From Bacteroidota bacterium (GTDB lineage: Bacteria; Bacteroidota; Bacteroidia; Chitinophagales; Chitinophagaceae), in assembly GCA_030706685.1 (NCBI GenBank), contig JAUZOA010000041.1, positions 1 through 43,411 of the forward strand: a stretch of DNA of 43,411 bases, given 5' to 3'. Shown in pieces: positions 25,004-33,107 of the stretch. A program made the position numbers and the translations under genes. The notes under the pieces were generated by a model. The model was not told the origin of the DNA and ran no database searches. It worked only from the letters and a program-made list of their open reading frames with translations. Within the stretch, counting starts at the first letter, position 1. Every line of letters starts with the position of its first letter.

Positions 25004-25651
25004 ATGACCCGCAAAGAACGTTACCAGTTTGTCATTGATTATTTCCTGCAGCATTCCCCTGAAGCAGAAACCGAACTTCTCTATGATGACCCCTATCAAT
25101 TATTGGTTGCCGTAATCCTTTCTGCTCAATGCACCGACAAGAGAGTGAATATGACAACTCCCGCGATTTTTGAAAGATATCCCGATATACCATCTCTCAG
25201 CAAAGCAACTTTTGATGAATTGTTTCCATTAATAAAAAGTATCAGCTACCCGAATAATAAAACAAAACACCTTATAGGGATGGCTAAAATGATAGAAGAA
25301 AAATTCAGGGGAAAGGTGCCCATGACTGTTGATGAATTGATACAACTTCCGGGTGTTGGAAGAAAAACGGCAAACGTCATCACATCTGTGGTGGACAGGC
25401 AGCCCAATATGGCAGTAGATACCCATGTTTTCAGGGTAAGCAAGCGGATCGGTCTTGTTCCACAGACTGCATCGACTCCTTTGGCTGTAGAAAAGGAATT
25501 AGTAAAGAATATTCCCGTCGGGCTGATCCATAAAGCTCATCATTGGCTGATATTGCATGGCCGTTATACCTGCATCGCGCGAAATCCTAAATGCGAAGAA
25601 TGTGGTCTGCGGCCAGCCTGCAATTTCTACAATGCTAAAATTAAAAAGTAA
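25004..25651 (+). CDS. nth: Endonuclease III
   Basis: Base-excision repair glycosylase/AP lyase that removes oxidised pyrimidines. The 215-residue protein has the helix-hairpin-helix LPGVGRKTANV (115-125) with catalytic lysine K121. The catalytic aspartate is D139 in VDTHVFR. The [4Fe-4S] cluster cysteines are C190, C197, C200 and C206, with the standard C-x6-C-x2-C-x5-C spacing. The start is set by the ATG that follows a TAGCTTTG box. Identity is secure; MutY lacks this lysine. Confidence 0.96.
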   Translation: MTRKERYQFVIDYFLQHSPEAETELLYDDPYQLLVAVILSAQCTDKRVNMTTPAIFERYPDIPSLSKATFDELFPLIKSISYPNNKTKHLIGMAKMIEEKFRGKVPMTVDELIQLPGVGRKTANVITSVVDRQPNMAVDTHVFRVSKRIGLVPQTASTPLAVEKELVKNIPVGLIHKAHHWLILHGRYTCIARNPKCEECGLRPACNFYNAKIKK

Positions 25652-26045
25652 ACCAGCTTCAACTATCCCATATATCGGGATCATAAAGATTTTCAGAAAA
25701 CTTGCCCCGCTTGTACCTTGTATCCGGGGCACTTTATGATATTAAAAAATTAAAGAACCCTATATCACTGTATTGTTTTTTATCGCTGGAAAAAGTTTTT
25801 TTCCCGCCGTTTGCTGATGTAAATCCGCCGGAGGGAAAATCGGGTTTTTATTTCTTCCTGATACACTTTTATTTGCAGTGTTCTGTGTGATAAAGAAAAG
25901 CATGTGAGCAGTTTTTGAATAAAAAGAATTTCTAATTTTTTGTCAACCGATATGGTTCACTTACATTTAATTTTCCTTCCTCCCTCTGAGATAAATTGCC
26001 AATCCGATCCATGTCCTGTTAATTTTATTACCAGCTAAAAAAATA
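25652..26045. other. 394-bp gap between nth and an outer-membrane protein
   Basis: No gene is supported. A hairpin, GCCCCG to CGGGGC at about 25705-25731, may end nth transcription. A second weak stem (TTTTCCC with GGGAAAA, near 25798-25840) is followed by a T-rich run. The right third is A+T-rich and should contain the promoter of the next gene. Confidence 0.4.
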
Positions 26046-26954
26046 ATGCTGATGAAAAAATTGTTTGTACCCGTATTGGCATGCCTTTATTTATTTCAAC
26101 CTGTTATATCCGAAGCGCAATACTATTATTACAATGATAAGTATTATGGCAGCGATATAGTGTTTGAAGCAGGTGTTTCCGCAGGTATCATGAACAGCCT
26201 GACAGATATAGGCGGTAAAAAAGGAATTGGAAAGGGGTTCATCAAGGATCTGAACATGAATTTTACAAAGCCCAGTTTCAGCATCTATGGAATAGCCATG
26301 TATAGAGACGCGATCGGTGTAAGACTGGAAGGGACTTTCGGGGGAATTCGATCCAATGATTCGATATTAAAAAGCGTAGCTCCTTCCACGTTTGGCCGCT
26401 ATGAACGCAACCTGAGTTTCAGAAGCAAAATAACCGATGTTCAGCTCGCTGCTGAAGTGCATCCCCTTTTTTTTAAACACTATGATGAAGGAGAAGCTCC
26501 CTACTGGTCCCCTTACTTGGTAGCAGGCATTGGTTTTTTCTCCTTTAATCCCGAGGCTAATTTGAATGGCCACTGGTACGCTCTCCAGCCCCTGCACACA
26601 GAAGGGCAGGGCTTTGCGGAATACCCCGATCGTAAACCTTATAAGCTTACACAAATTAATGTTCCGCTGGGTATCGGTGTAAAATATGAACTGGGTACCT
26701 TCCTCAATGCCCGTTTGGAAATAGTGCACAGGATACTCTTTACCGATTATCTTGATGATGTAAGTAATGTCGATTATATTGACCCGGCCTTATTTAACGC
26801 CTATTTATCACCCGCCCAGGCTTCGATTGCACGGCAATTGTATGACCGGAGGATATCCTCTAAAAATAATCAACGCGGGAACCCGAAGAATAATGATTCT
26901 TATTTTACAATCCAGTTAAAGATCGGCATGACGCTCAGAACAGCAAGAAGATAA
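26046..26954 (+). CDS. Outer-membrane beta-barrel protein (DUF6089-like)
   Basis: A 302-residue secreted protein. Two in-frame starts exist, ATG at 26046 and at 26052; the second gives MKKLFVPVLACLYLFQPV, a cleaner signal peptide. The mature part opens with a tyrosine-rich stretch (QYYYYNDKYYG) and then alternates beta-strand patterns to the C-terminus. Segments such as GVSAGIMNSLTDIGGKKG and VPLGIGVKYELG suit an eight-stranded barrel of the type grouped as DUF6089 in Bacteroidetes. Function unknown. It converges on the next barrel gene with a 14-bp gap. Confidence 0.7.
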   Translation: MLMKKLFVPVLACLYLFQPVISEAQYYYYNDKYYGSDIVFEAGVSAGIMNSLTDIGGKKGIGKGFIKDLNMNFTKPSFSIYGIAMYRDAIGVRLEGTFGGIRSNDSILKSVAPSTFGRYERNLSFRSKITDVQLAAEVHPLFFKHYDEGEAPYWSPYLVAGIGFFSFNPEANLNGHWYALQPLHTEGQGFAEYPDRKPYKLTQINVPLGIGVKYELGTFLNARLEIVHRILFTDYLDDVSNVDYIDPALFNAYLSPAQASIARQLYDRRISSKNNQRGNPKNNDSYFTIQLKIGMTLRTARR

Positions 26955-26968
26955 AACTATTTATACCC

Positions 26969-28228
26969 TCACTCGTATTTCCTGCCCTTACTGGCCAGGA
27001 AATCCCTGAAAGAAAGACCAAGCGTGAGTTGGACATAATTCTCCCGGATAAGATTTTCCTTTGTTGTGCCCCTGCTCCCGGCTTCCAATGCCAGGTTATA
27101 GTGAAAACTGCCATTAATAGCTCCTCCCATTCCGGCAGTAAACCCAAATTCCCTGACAGGCGTATTCCTGATCTGCAGGTAAGAATTATTCAGGAATGCG
27201 CCCAGTTGAAAAAATCTCGTTTCATACGCCTGGCCTGCTATTCTTTTTTGCTTTGAAAACTCAACGCCCGCCGACAGCCGGTTACTGCTGATGAGTTGCC
27301 AGCCCTGGTCACTTATATGCAACGAGGACCAGTCTTCATAGACATAATCAAGAGCGAAAGTGGCTTTCTTATTATGTTTAAGAGCAATGCCTCCTGCATA
27401 AGTATTGGGCAAATAGAATACCCCATCCTTTAAAAGATCGTTCGTTACAATGGCTGTTGCATTTTCTGTTACTGTCAGGGTTCGCTCGGCAATCATTTTT
27501 ATCCTGGGTTCAAAGCGACCACCAAGTGAAAGATCCCATTGTTTATTTACTGCCGTTGAATACAGGGCGCCTGCCTGGAAATGTGCCTGGCCGTAATAAT
27601 CCTGCTGCTGGGTAGCGATCGTGGACTGCAAAGTCTCATCGGTTAAGGTTTCTGAATGGTTGACAGGTCCTGCAATGATCGCCGATTTCAATCCCAGTGA
27701 AAAATGTTTTCCGAACGAAACGGCATTGGTCCAATAATATTCATTCAGGCCGCCATCGCCCTCATTATCGGTAGCATAGGTTGTCGCTGACCCTTCTATT
27801 GACTTAGTTCCATTGAATTTGTAATTGACATTGCTGAATTGCCGGATGCCAAAAGCGCTGGCCCATATCTTATTCACCTTTACTGCCAGCCCGAACCTCT
27901 TTATCCAAAAATCCTTATTACTGCTATTGCCCGCGCTGATCGGCGAGCCGGAGTATTGAACAGATTTCCCGGTAGCTGCCGCATCCACCAGGTAAAAACT
28001 GCGTACCAGGCCGGCAATCGCAGCGGGGTTGTTATCGATGATATAATAAGACGAAGGTAATGCCAGTCCCGTACTGGCCATACCGCTTGTGCGGTTATAA
28101 GCCCGGAAGTCTATATCACCAATGCCATATACGGAATAAGGATTGTTCATATTCTGCGCATGAGCGCGGAAAGCTCCTGCCTGGCAAAACAAAAAACAAA
28201 AAAAGATTACCTCTTTTCTATACTTCAT
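26969..28228 (-). CDS. Outer-membrane beta-barrel protein, FadL/OMPP1-like
   Basis: A 419-residue protein with a signal peptide (residues 1-24, ending AHAQ), then NPYSVYGIGDIDF and SSYYIIDNNPAAIAGL. The NPA motif after the start and the long series of amphipathic strands recall FadL/TodX (OMPP1) transporters of Bacteroidetes. It ends in a beta-strand with basic residues rather than a terminal phenylalanine. Its start lies 3 bases after the DUF4270 stop codon, so the two are surely one operon. Role in transport or surface assembly is inferred from fold only. Confidence 0.75.
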   Translation of the reverse strand: MKYRKEVIFFCFLFCQAGAFRAHAQNMNNPYSVYGIGDIDFRAYNRTSGMASTGLALPSSYYIIDNNPAAIAGLVRSFYLVDAAATGKSVQYSGSPISAGNSSNKDFWIKRFGLAVKVNKIWASAFGIRQFSNVNYKFNGTKSIEGSATTYATDNEGDGGLNEYYWTNAVSFGKHFSLGLKSAIIAGPVNHSETLTDETLQSTIATQQQDYYGQAHFQAGALYSTAVNKQWDLSLGGRFEPRIKMIAERTLTVTENATAIVTNDLLKDGVFYLPNTYAGGIALKHNKKATFALDYVYEDWSSLHISDQGWQLISSNRLSAGVEFSKQKRIAGQAYETRFFQLGAFLNNSYLQIRNTPVREFGFTAGMGGAINGSFHYNLALEAGSRGTTKENLIRENYVQLTLGLSFRDFLASKGRKYE

Positions 28229-28231
28229 TGC

Positions 28232-29560
28232 TTATTGATTAATGATGACCACGTATAATAAAAGCCGGCTGCTCTGGTTTCCATGAAATGAATTATTCAA
28301 TACCAGTCTGTCGACATTCATCGAAGAAGCAGAAACATCCCGCATTACAAAAAAACCCTGGTTTTCACTTCCCGTAGTCGTCAATAGCCGGTTGATATAA
28401 GGAGTCACATTGAACCGGTAATAGTTGTCCTGTCCATATAAATCATCAATTACAGGGGTAGCATATCCAATGCCTGAACCGGTAGAGTCAGGTACCGGGG
28501 AACCAACCACATTTGATTCATCTGTCTGGGAAAGATAAATCGGCGAAGGCAACCTATACTTGTACCGGTCGAAAGATAAATAGGCCGGCCTGATCATCAG
28601 TTCAGCTTTTAAAAGCTTCACCAGCTTGCCGGATCCAACAATACTGTGCAAGGAGGGAAATATCATTTTCAGGTAAAGCCCGGTGCCCGGCTGCATAAAA
28701 GCAAGATTATTAGTTTGCGATGAATTAATCTCCGTAATGCCGGTGCTGCCGGAAGTGATCCCGGTTCCTGTCCTGTCGGTTAATACCTGGTTGAAGGAAT
28801 AATCATTGGCCAGTTTCGTAAAATCAACATATTGAGAGGCAGGATAGGGAATGGTAGTATGATAATAAACCCTCATGATCATGGTGCCGTTAAAACCGAA
28901 GACCGCAGCAGTGTCATTGATTCCTGTAGTGAGGGAAATCCCTTTGAAATAATTCTGGAAGTTATCGTTGTTTGTCACATCAGTGGACGATTGCTGAAGT
29001 TTCGCAAACAACTCGGCCCCCTTCGTATCATTTAACCTTATTTCTATTGAATCGGCCGAGGATGGCTTTATTTTCATAGTTGCGTATCCAAGCGGAACCG
29101 GTTTTACCGGCACATCGGTCGTATTATACAATTTGCTATTATAACTATACGCGATAACCTGCGACAATTCGTTTACATAAAAGGTTTGTGGTTTGCTGGT
29201 ATCGCCATAATAGTAATTATTAGGATGAAAAAAGAAGGCGAATGAATCATATTGCGCTGTCGCAGGTATAGACGGCGGGGTAGCCGGGATTGTCATTTGG
29301 AAAAAGCTCTTTGTAAATACTTTACCCAGGTAAGGGTCCTTATATTTTCCTGCAAGAAATGAAGTAGCGCCATTCGTGGGGAACGAGTCGGTTACTACCG
29401 TGGAAAGCTGCACCCCTACCGTATCAATAAAAGAAATACCCGTATAACTATTTTCCGTATTGTCCCCAAACTGGATGTCTTTGCGTGTACAGGATTGAAT
29501 CAATAAACAGGCAGTCAGTATCAGCAACCAGCCCCACCTTCTTGATAAGAATACAATCAT
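28232..29560 (-). CDS. DUF4270-family lipoprotein
   Basis: A 442-residue protein with a lipoprotein signal (LLILTACLLIQSC, Cys24). Signs of the DUF4270 family are VTDSFPTNGATSFLAGKYKDPYLGK (about 56-80) and the following beta-rich domain, which contains long serine/threonine loops and the late VDRLVLNNSFHG. The family is confined to Bacteroidetes, sits on the outer membrane or cell surface, and has no established function. It forms an operon with the downstream barrel gene (3-base gap) and is divergent from the kelch gene across 261 bases. A surface lipoprotein paired with a barrel is the most direct reading. Confidence 0.85.
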   Translation of the reverse strand: MIVFLSRRWGWLLILTACLLIQSCTRKDIQFGDNTENSYTGISFIDTVGVQLSTVVTDSFPTNGATSFLAGKYKDPYLGKVFTKSFFQMTIPATPPSIPATAQYDSFAFFFHPNNYYYGDTSKPQTFYVNELSQVIAYSYNSKLYNTTDVPVKPVPLGYATMKIKPSSADSIEIRLNDTKGAELFAKLQQSSTDVTNNDNFQNYFKGISLTTGINDTAAVFGFNGTMIMRVYYHTTIPYPASQYVDFTKLANDYSFNQVLTDRTGTGITSGSTGITEINSSQTNNLAFMQPGTGLYLKMIFPSLHSIVGSGKLVKLLKAELMIRPAYLSFDRYKYRLPSPIYLSQTDESNVVGSPVPDSTGSGIGYATPVIDDLYGQDNYYRFNVTPYINRLLTTTGSENQGFFVMRDVSASSMNVDRLVLNNSFHGNQSSRLLLYVVIINQ

Positions 29561-29821
29561 ACGCAGTATTTATATTACTGAAAGGCCGCAATTTATTTCT
29601 GCAGGTGGCTCCTGAATTGTTATAGTATATTAACCGCCCTGATTTATCTGCGAATTGCCCTATGGCAACGATGATCGTTAATTACAGTGCTTTATGCGGC
29701 CGGTAGCTTTGTAAAACAGGATTATAGATTTCACTGTTTGATTCATCTATACAGCGAAGTGATTGGTCTATTTTAGGATACCATTCTCAATCCATGCCGA
29801 TACTTTTATCAAAAATCTTTT
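29561..29821. promoter_or_regulatory. Divergent control region of the DUF4270 and kelch operons
   Basis: A 261-bp shared upstream region. On the plus strand TAGCTTTG (29704-29711) matches the -7 consensus and TACTTTTA (29801-29808) is near-consensus. If the first is used, the kelch leader is about 105 bases. It is the natural place for the LytR regulator to bind, but I see no clear tandem LytTR site. Confidence 0.4.
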
Positions 29822-30856
29822 ATGAAAAAAATTTATGCTTACCTGGTCAGTGCTGTTATGATTTTTTCTTCGGCTATCATTTCTCAGAGTTGTTCAAAAT
29901 CTACTTCATCGGATACAACATTGATTGGCAACTGGAAAAAGACGGATGATTTCGAAGGCCTGGCCCGCAGTGAAGCGGTAAGTTTTTCAATTGGCAATTT
30001 TGGATATGTGTGCACGGGCACAGCCACCACCGAACGCTTTCGTGACCTCTGGCAATATGACCCTGCCCAGAGAAACTGGACACAATTAGCCGATCTGCCG
30101 GGAACAGCAAGAAATTCAGCTGTCGCGTTTTCTATAGGTACAAAAGCTTATGTAGGCACAGGGTATGACGGATCAAACATGCTAACTGATTTCTGGGAAT
30201 ATGACCAGCCAACTAACACCTGGACCGAGAAAGCGGATTTTGCCGGAGGCGCCCGCTATGATGCGGTCGGGTTTGCCGTAAATGGTAAAGGATATATCGG
30301 ATGCGGCTTTGACGGTAACTACCTGAAGGATATCTGGGAATATACCCCCGGAGCTACTTCAGCCGATCCCGGTACCTGGGTACACAAGGCAAGTGTGGGT
30401 GGTTCCAAACGTTCGGCTGCTATGGCATTTGTCGTCAACAATAACGCGTATGTAATGGGGGGCAATGATAATGGCGTCATACAACAGGATCTCTGGGAAT
30501 ATGACCAGGCAAACAATGTATGGAATGAAAAAGGCAAAGTGTATAACTATTCAGCCGATACATACGATGATACTTACGGAACCATCCCGCGTCAAAACGG
30601 CGTCACGTTTGTAATGAATGGTCTTGTTTATTTAGCTACAGGTGAAAATGGCGGTGTAACGGCGACTACCTGGGAATATGATCCCGCCAGTGATCGCTGG
30701 ACCCAAAAAACTGCTTTCGAAGCAACCGCCAGAACAGGAGCCGTTGCGTTTACCATCAATAACCAGGGTTATGTCGTTACGGGCAGGAACGGATCCCTTA
30801 TAATGGATGACGCTTATACCTTCTTTCCCAAAGATGCAAAGGTGGATAATGATTAA
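29822..30856 (+). CDS. Kelch-repeat (six-bladed propeller) lipoprotein
   Basis: A 344-residue protein with a lipoprotein signal peptide (residues 1-23, lipobox SQSC). Six kelch-like repeats of about 48 residues follow, each ending in a W-x-Y-D or W-E-Y-D motif (LWQYDP, FWEYDQ, IWEYTP, LWEYDQ, TWEYDP, and a worn last copy). That is a complete beta-propeller. It is probably displayed on the outer membrane and binds a protein or glycan. Its stop codon overlaps the start of the DUF4907 gene in ATGATTAA, so the two are translationally coupled. No galactose-oxidase catalytic residues are apparent. Confidence 0.88.
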   Translation: MKKIYAYLVSAVMIFSSAIISQSCSKSTSSDTTLIGNWKKTDDFEGLARSEAVSFSIGNFGYVCTGTATTERFRDLWQYDPAQRNWTQLADLPGTARNSAVAFSIGTKAYVGTGYDGSNMLTDFWEYDQPTNTWTEKADFAGGARYDAVGFAVNGKGYIGCGFDGNYLKDIWEYTPGATSADPGTWVHKASVGGSKRSAAMAFVVNNNAYVMGGNDNGVIQQDLWEYDQANNVWNEKGKVYNYSADTYDDTYGTIPRQNGVTFVMNGLVYLATGENGGVTATTWEYDPASDRWTQKTAFEATARTGAVAFTINNQGYVVTGRNGSLIMDDAYTFFPKDAKVDND

Positions 30857-31184
30857 CCGGCATAGTATTATCGTTATCTCAGTCGCCGCAGTTATTTCGG
30901 CAGGTATCTGGGTAATTGCATGGAACAGGCAACATTCAAAAGAACAAGAACGGGTTTTGGCGAAGGTCTTCCAGGGCCCGATGGGCTGGGGCTATGATAT
31001 ATGGGTAAATGATACCTTATTTATTCACCAGGAATGTGTACCGGCTATTGAAATGAAAAAAGGGTTTGCTGAAAAGCAACAGGCAGAAAAAGCCGCAGGG
31101 CTTGTTTTACAAAAAATGCAACAGCATAAACTACCCACTCTCACTAAATTTGATGTTGAGCATATTTGTTCGCCGGGTAACTAA
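30849..31184 (+). CDS. DUF4907-family membrane-anchored protein
   Basis: A 111-residue protein if started at the ATG that overlaps the kelch stop codon (MINRHSIIVIS). A hydrophobic anchor at about 6-25 follows. A longer frame from 30807 would overlap the kelch gene by 50 bases and add a non-signal leader, so I prefer the shorter one. The exported domain has GWGYDIWVNDTLFIHQECVP (about 43-62) and KGFAEKQQAEKAAGLVLQKM, the pattern of the Bacteroidetes family DUF4907. Function unknown. Its 2-base gap to the kinase gene ties it to the signalling pair, perhaps as a sensor or accessory. Confidence 0.8.
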   Translation: MINRHSIIVISVAAVISAGIWVIAWNRQHSKEQERVLAKVFQGPMGWGYDIWVNDTLFIHQECVPAIEMKKGFAEKQQAEKAAGLVLQKMQQHKLPTLTKFDVEHICSPGN

Positions 31185-31186
31185 CC

Positions 31187-32407
31187 ATGCAGGCAAAAAA
31201 CAACTTAAACAGTTTTTTATTCACCTTACTGGGGTTTAATAAAACAACGAATAAAATTCATATTTTATTCATTGTCCTGCTTCATGCTATCGGGTGGTTC
31301 CTGTTATTCCTGCTACCCCTGTTATTTTACCCGGTCCGTATAAATGACAGGACTTTTTACTGGCGTGAATTAATTGATAAATCGTGGTTGGTAGGCATTT
31401 TCTATCTTAACTATTATGTTCTGATACCGCGTTTTTTTATAAAGAAAAAATATGGCTATTATTTTTCTATCGCCCTTTTATTGTTTCTCCTGTACCTTGT
31501 ACAAAATATAGCTGTCCGTAATTATTATTTTGACCGGCGAAGACCGGCATTCCAGTCCCTGGTACTGTCATCGGGTAATGAAACACGCAGGCAGCGAAAT
31601 TCATTCTTGCCTTCCGATAGCCTTTTTCTCTCCCGCGGCAGGGGCTTTCGCCGCACGCCTTTCCGGCTGCAGGAGCCGAGAATCTTAGGTGTGCCCGAAG
31701 GAATTGTATTTATATCCCTGAACAATGCTATTTCTCCTTTTGCTTTATTACTCCTGATGGGCGGCTTTATCCGGCTTGCTTTTTCGTTTATCAGGAATCA
31801 AAATGAAAAGAAAGCGCTGGAAAATGCCAACCTGAATGCCGAGGTCGATTTTTTAAGGTCCCAGATAAACCCGCATTTTCTTTTTAATACACTTAACAGC
31901 ATCTATTCACAAGCCCACAATAAGTCTGAAAACACTGAATATTCCATACTTAAATTATCAGAATTATTACGCTATGTATTATATGATTCGGGAGACAATA
32001 AGGTGGAGTTGACAAAAGATATCCAATACATTAATAATTACATAGACCTGCAAAGAATGCGGCTGTCATCGAAAATAACTATTAACTACAATGTGAGTGG
32101 ACAATTGCAGGGCCACATGATCGCTCCTCTCCTGCTTATGACTTTCATTGAAAATGCCTTTAAACACGGGATCAGTTATGCTCATTCGTCAGTCATTAAC
32201 ATTCAGATAAGAGTTTTTGAAGAAACATTAACACTGCTGGTCAGTAACCCCGTAGTGGAAACAAATAGTTTTGCCCCCGGAGGTCTTGGATTAAAAAATG
32301 TGACACGCCGGCTCGATCTCCTTTATCCCGGAAAATTCCTTCTTGATATTCAACATAACGATTACTTGCATGTCGTTAACTTAAAACTTGATCTGAAAAG
32401 TGATTAA
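31187..32407 (+). CDS. LytS-type sensor histidine kinase
   Basis: A 406-residue membrane kinase of the His_kinase (LytS/YehU) class. Helices lie at about 26-48, 66-82, 92-111 and 183-201. An Arg/Ser-rich loop of about 70 residues (112-182) lies between the third and fourth, probably outside the membrane if the topology is N-in. The catalytic part starts at about 210, with phospho-acceptor H230 in QINPHFLFNTLNS, and has the ATP-binding GLGLKN motif near the end. It probably phosphorylates the LytR-type regulator encoded next, with which it overlaps by 8 bases (GTGATTAA). Confidence 0.92.
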   Translation: MQAKNNLNSFLFTLLGFNKTTNKIHILFIVLLHAIGWFLLFLLPLLFYPVRINDRTFYWRELIDKSWLVGIFYLNYYVLIPRFFIKKKYGYYFSIALLLFLLYLVQNIAVRNYYFDRRRPAFQSLVLSSGNETRRQRNSFLPSDSLFLSRGRGFRRTPFRLQEPRILGVPEGIVFISLNNAISPFALLLLMGGFIRLAFSFIRNQNEKKALENANLNAEVDFLRSQINPHFLFNTLNSIYSQAHNKSENTEYSILKLSELLRYVLYDSGDNKVELTKDIQYINNYIDLQRMRLSSKITINYNVSGQLQGHMIAPLLLMTFIENAFKHGISYAHSSVINIQIRVFEETLTLLVSNPVVETNSFAPGGLGLKNVTRRLDLLYPGKFLLDIQHNDYLHVVNLKLDLKSD

Positions 32408-33107
32408 CTGCTTACTAATAGATGATGAACCCCTGGCTTTACAGCTACTCGAAGATTTTGTGAGCAAGGTCCCTTACCTGAAACTGGCAGGAAAATTTGA
32501 AGAACCCCTCCAGGCCCTGCCCCTGATCGAAACCCGGCAAGCCGACCTTCTTTTTTTGGATATCAGGATGCCGGACATCTCCGGCATAGAATTTTTTAAA
32601 TCACTTACTGTTAAACCCGAAGTAATATTCACAACGGCTTATAGCGAATTCGCCATCGATGGTTTTGAATTAAAAGCGATGGACTACCTGCTAAAACCTG
32701 TCTCATTTGAAAAATTTATCACTGCCTGCAACCGGGTAAAAGAATACCTGGATTTTAAAAACACCAAAGAGATAAAGAACAGGGATTATTTTTTTATTAA
32801 TGTATCCCATAAGTTGCATAAAATATTCTATGATGACATTCTATACCTGGAAGGCTATAAAGATTATACAAAAATCTATTTAACCAGCGCCGTCTCTCCT
32901 TTACTGATTCTTCATAACCTGAAATATTTTGAAGACTTATTAAATCAGAGCGAATTTATCCGGATACACCGGTCCTACATCATCTCTATAAGAAAAGTAA
33001 ATACGGTTTCACGAAAATCGGTTACGATCCAAACGAATTCGTTGCCCGTTAGCGATAATTACAGGGATAAATTCTTTGCTGTCATTGAGCAATACTCTAA
33101 TTACTGA
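32400..33107 (+). CDS. LytTR-family response regulator
   Basis: A 235-residue regulator. The receiver domain (about 1-118) has D8, D9 and phosphorylation site D54 in LFLDIRMPD, with TAYSEFA and a K in YLLKPV. The LytTR DNA-binding domain (about 135-230) includes LYLEGYKDYTKIY and FIRIHRSYIIS. The start is GTG, inside GTGATTAA, which also contains the kinase stop. It should bind direct repeats upstream of its targets; the divergent DUF4270/kelch region is the obvious candidate. Its stop codon abuts that of korA. Confidence 0.93.
   Translation: MINCLLIDDEPLALQLLEDFVSKVPYLKLAGKFEEPLQALPLIETRQADLLFLDIRMPDISGIEFFKSLTVKPEVIFTTAYSEFAIDGFELKAMDYLLKPVSFEKFITACNRVKEYLDFKNTKEIKNRDYFFINVSHKLHKIFYDDILYLEGYKDYTKIYLTSAVSPLLILHNLKYFEDLLNQSEFIRIHRSYIISIRKVNTVSRKSVTIQTNSLPVSDNYRDKFFAVIEQYSNY

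Noticed and set aside
25702-25890. A 62-residue plus-strand frame after nth
   Set aside because: It contains the GCCCCG/CGGGGC hairpin and a T-rich run, and its translation has no recognisable pattern.
30807-30848. Longer start for the DUF4907 gene
   Set aside because: It would overlap the kelch gene by 50 bases and push the hydrophobic anchor inward; the ATG at 30849 overlaps the stop in a coupling motif and starts just before the anchor.
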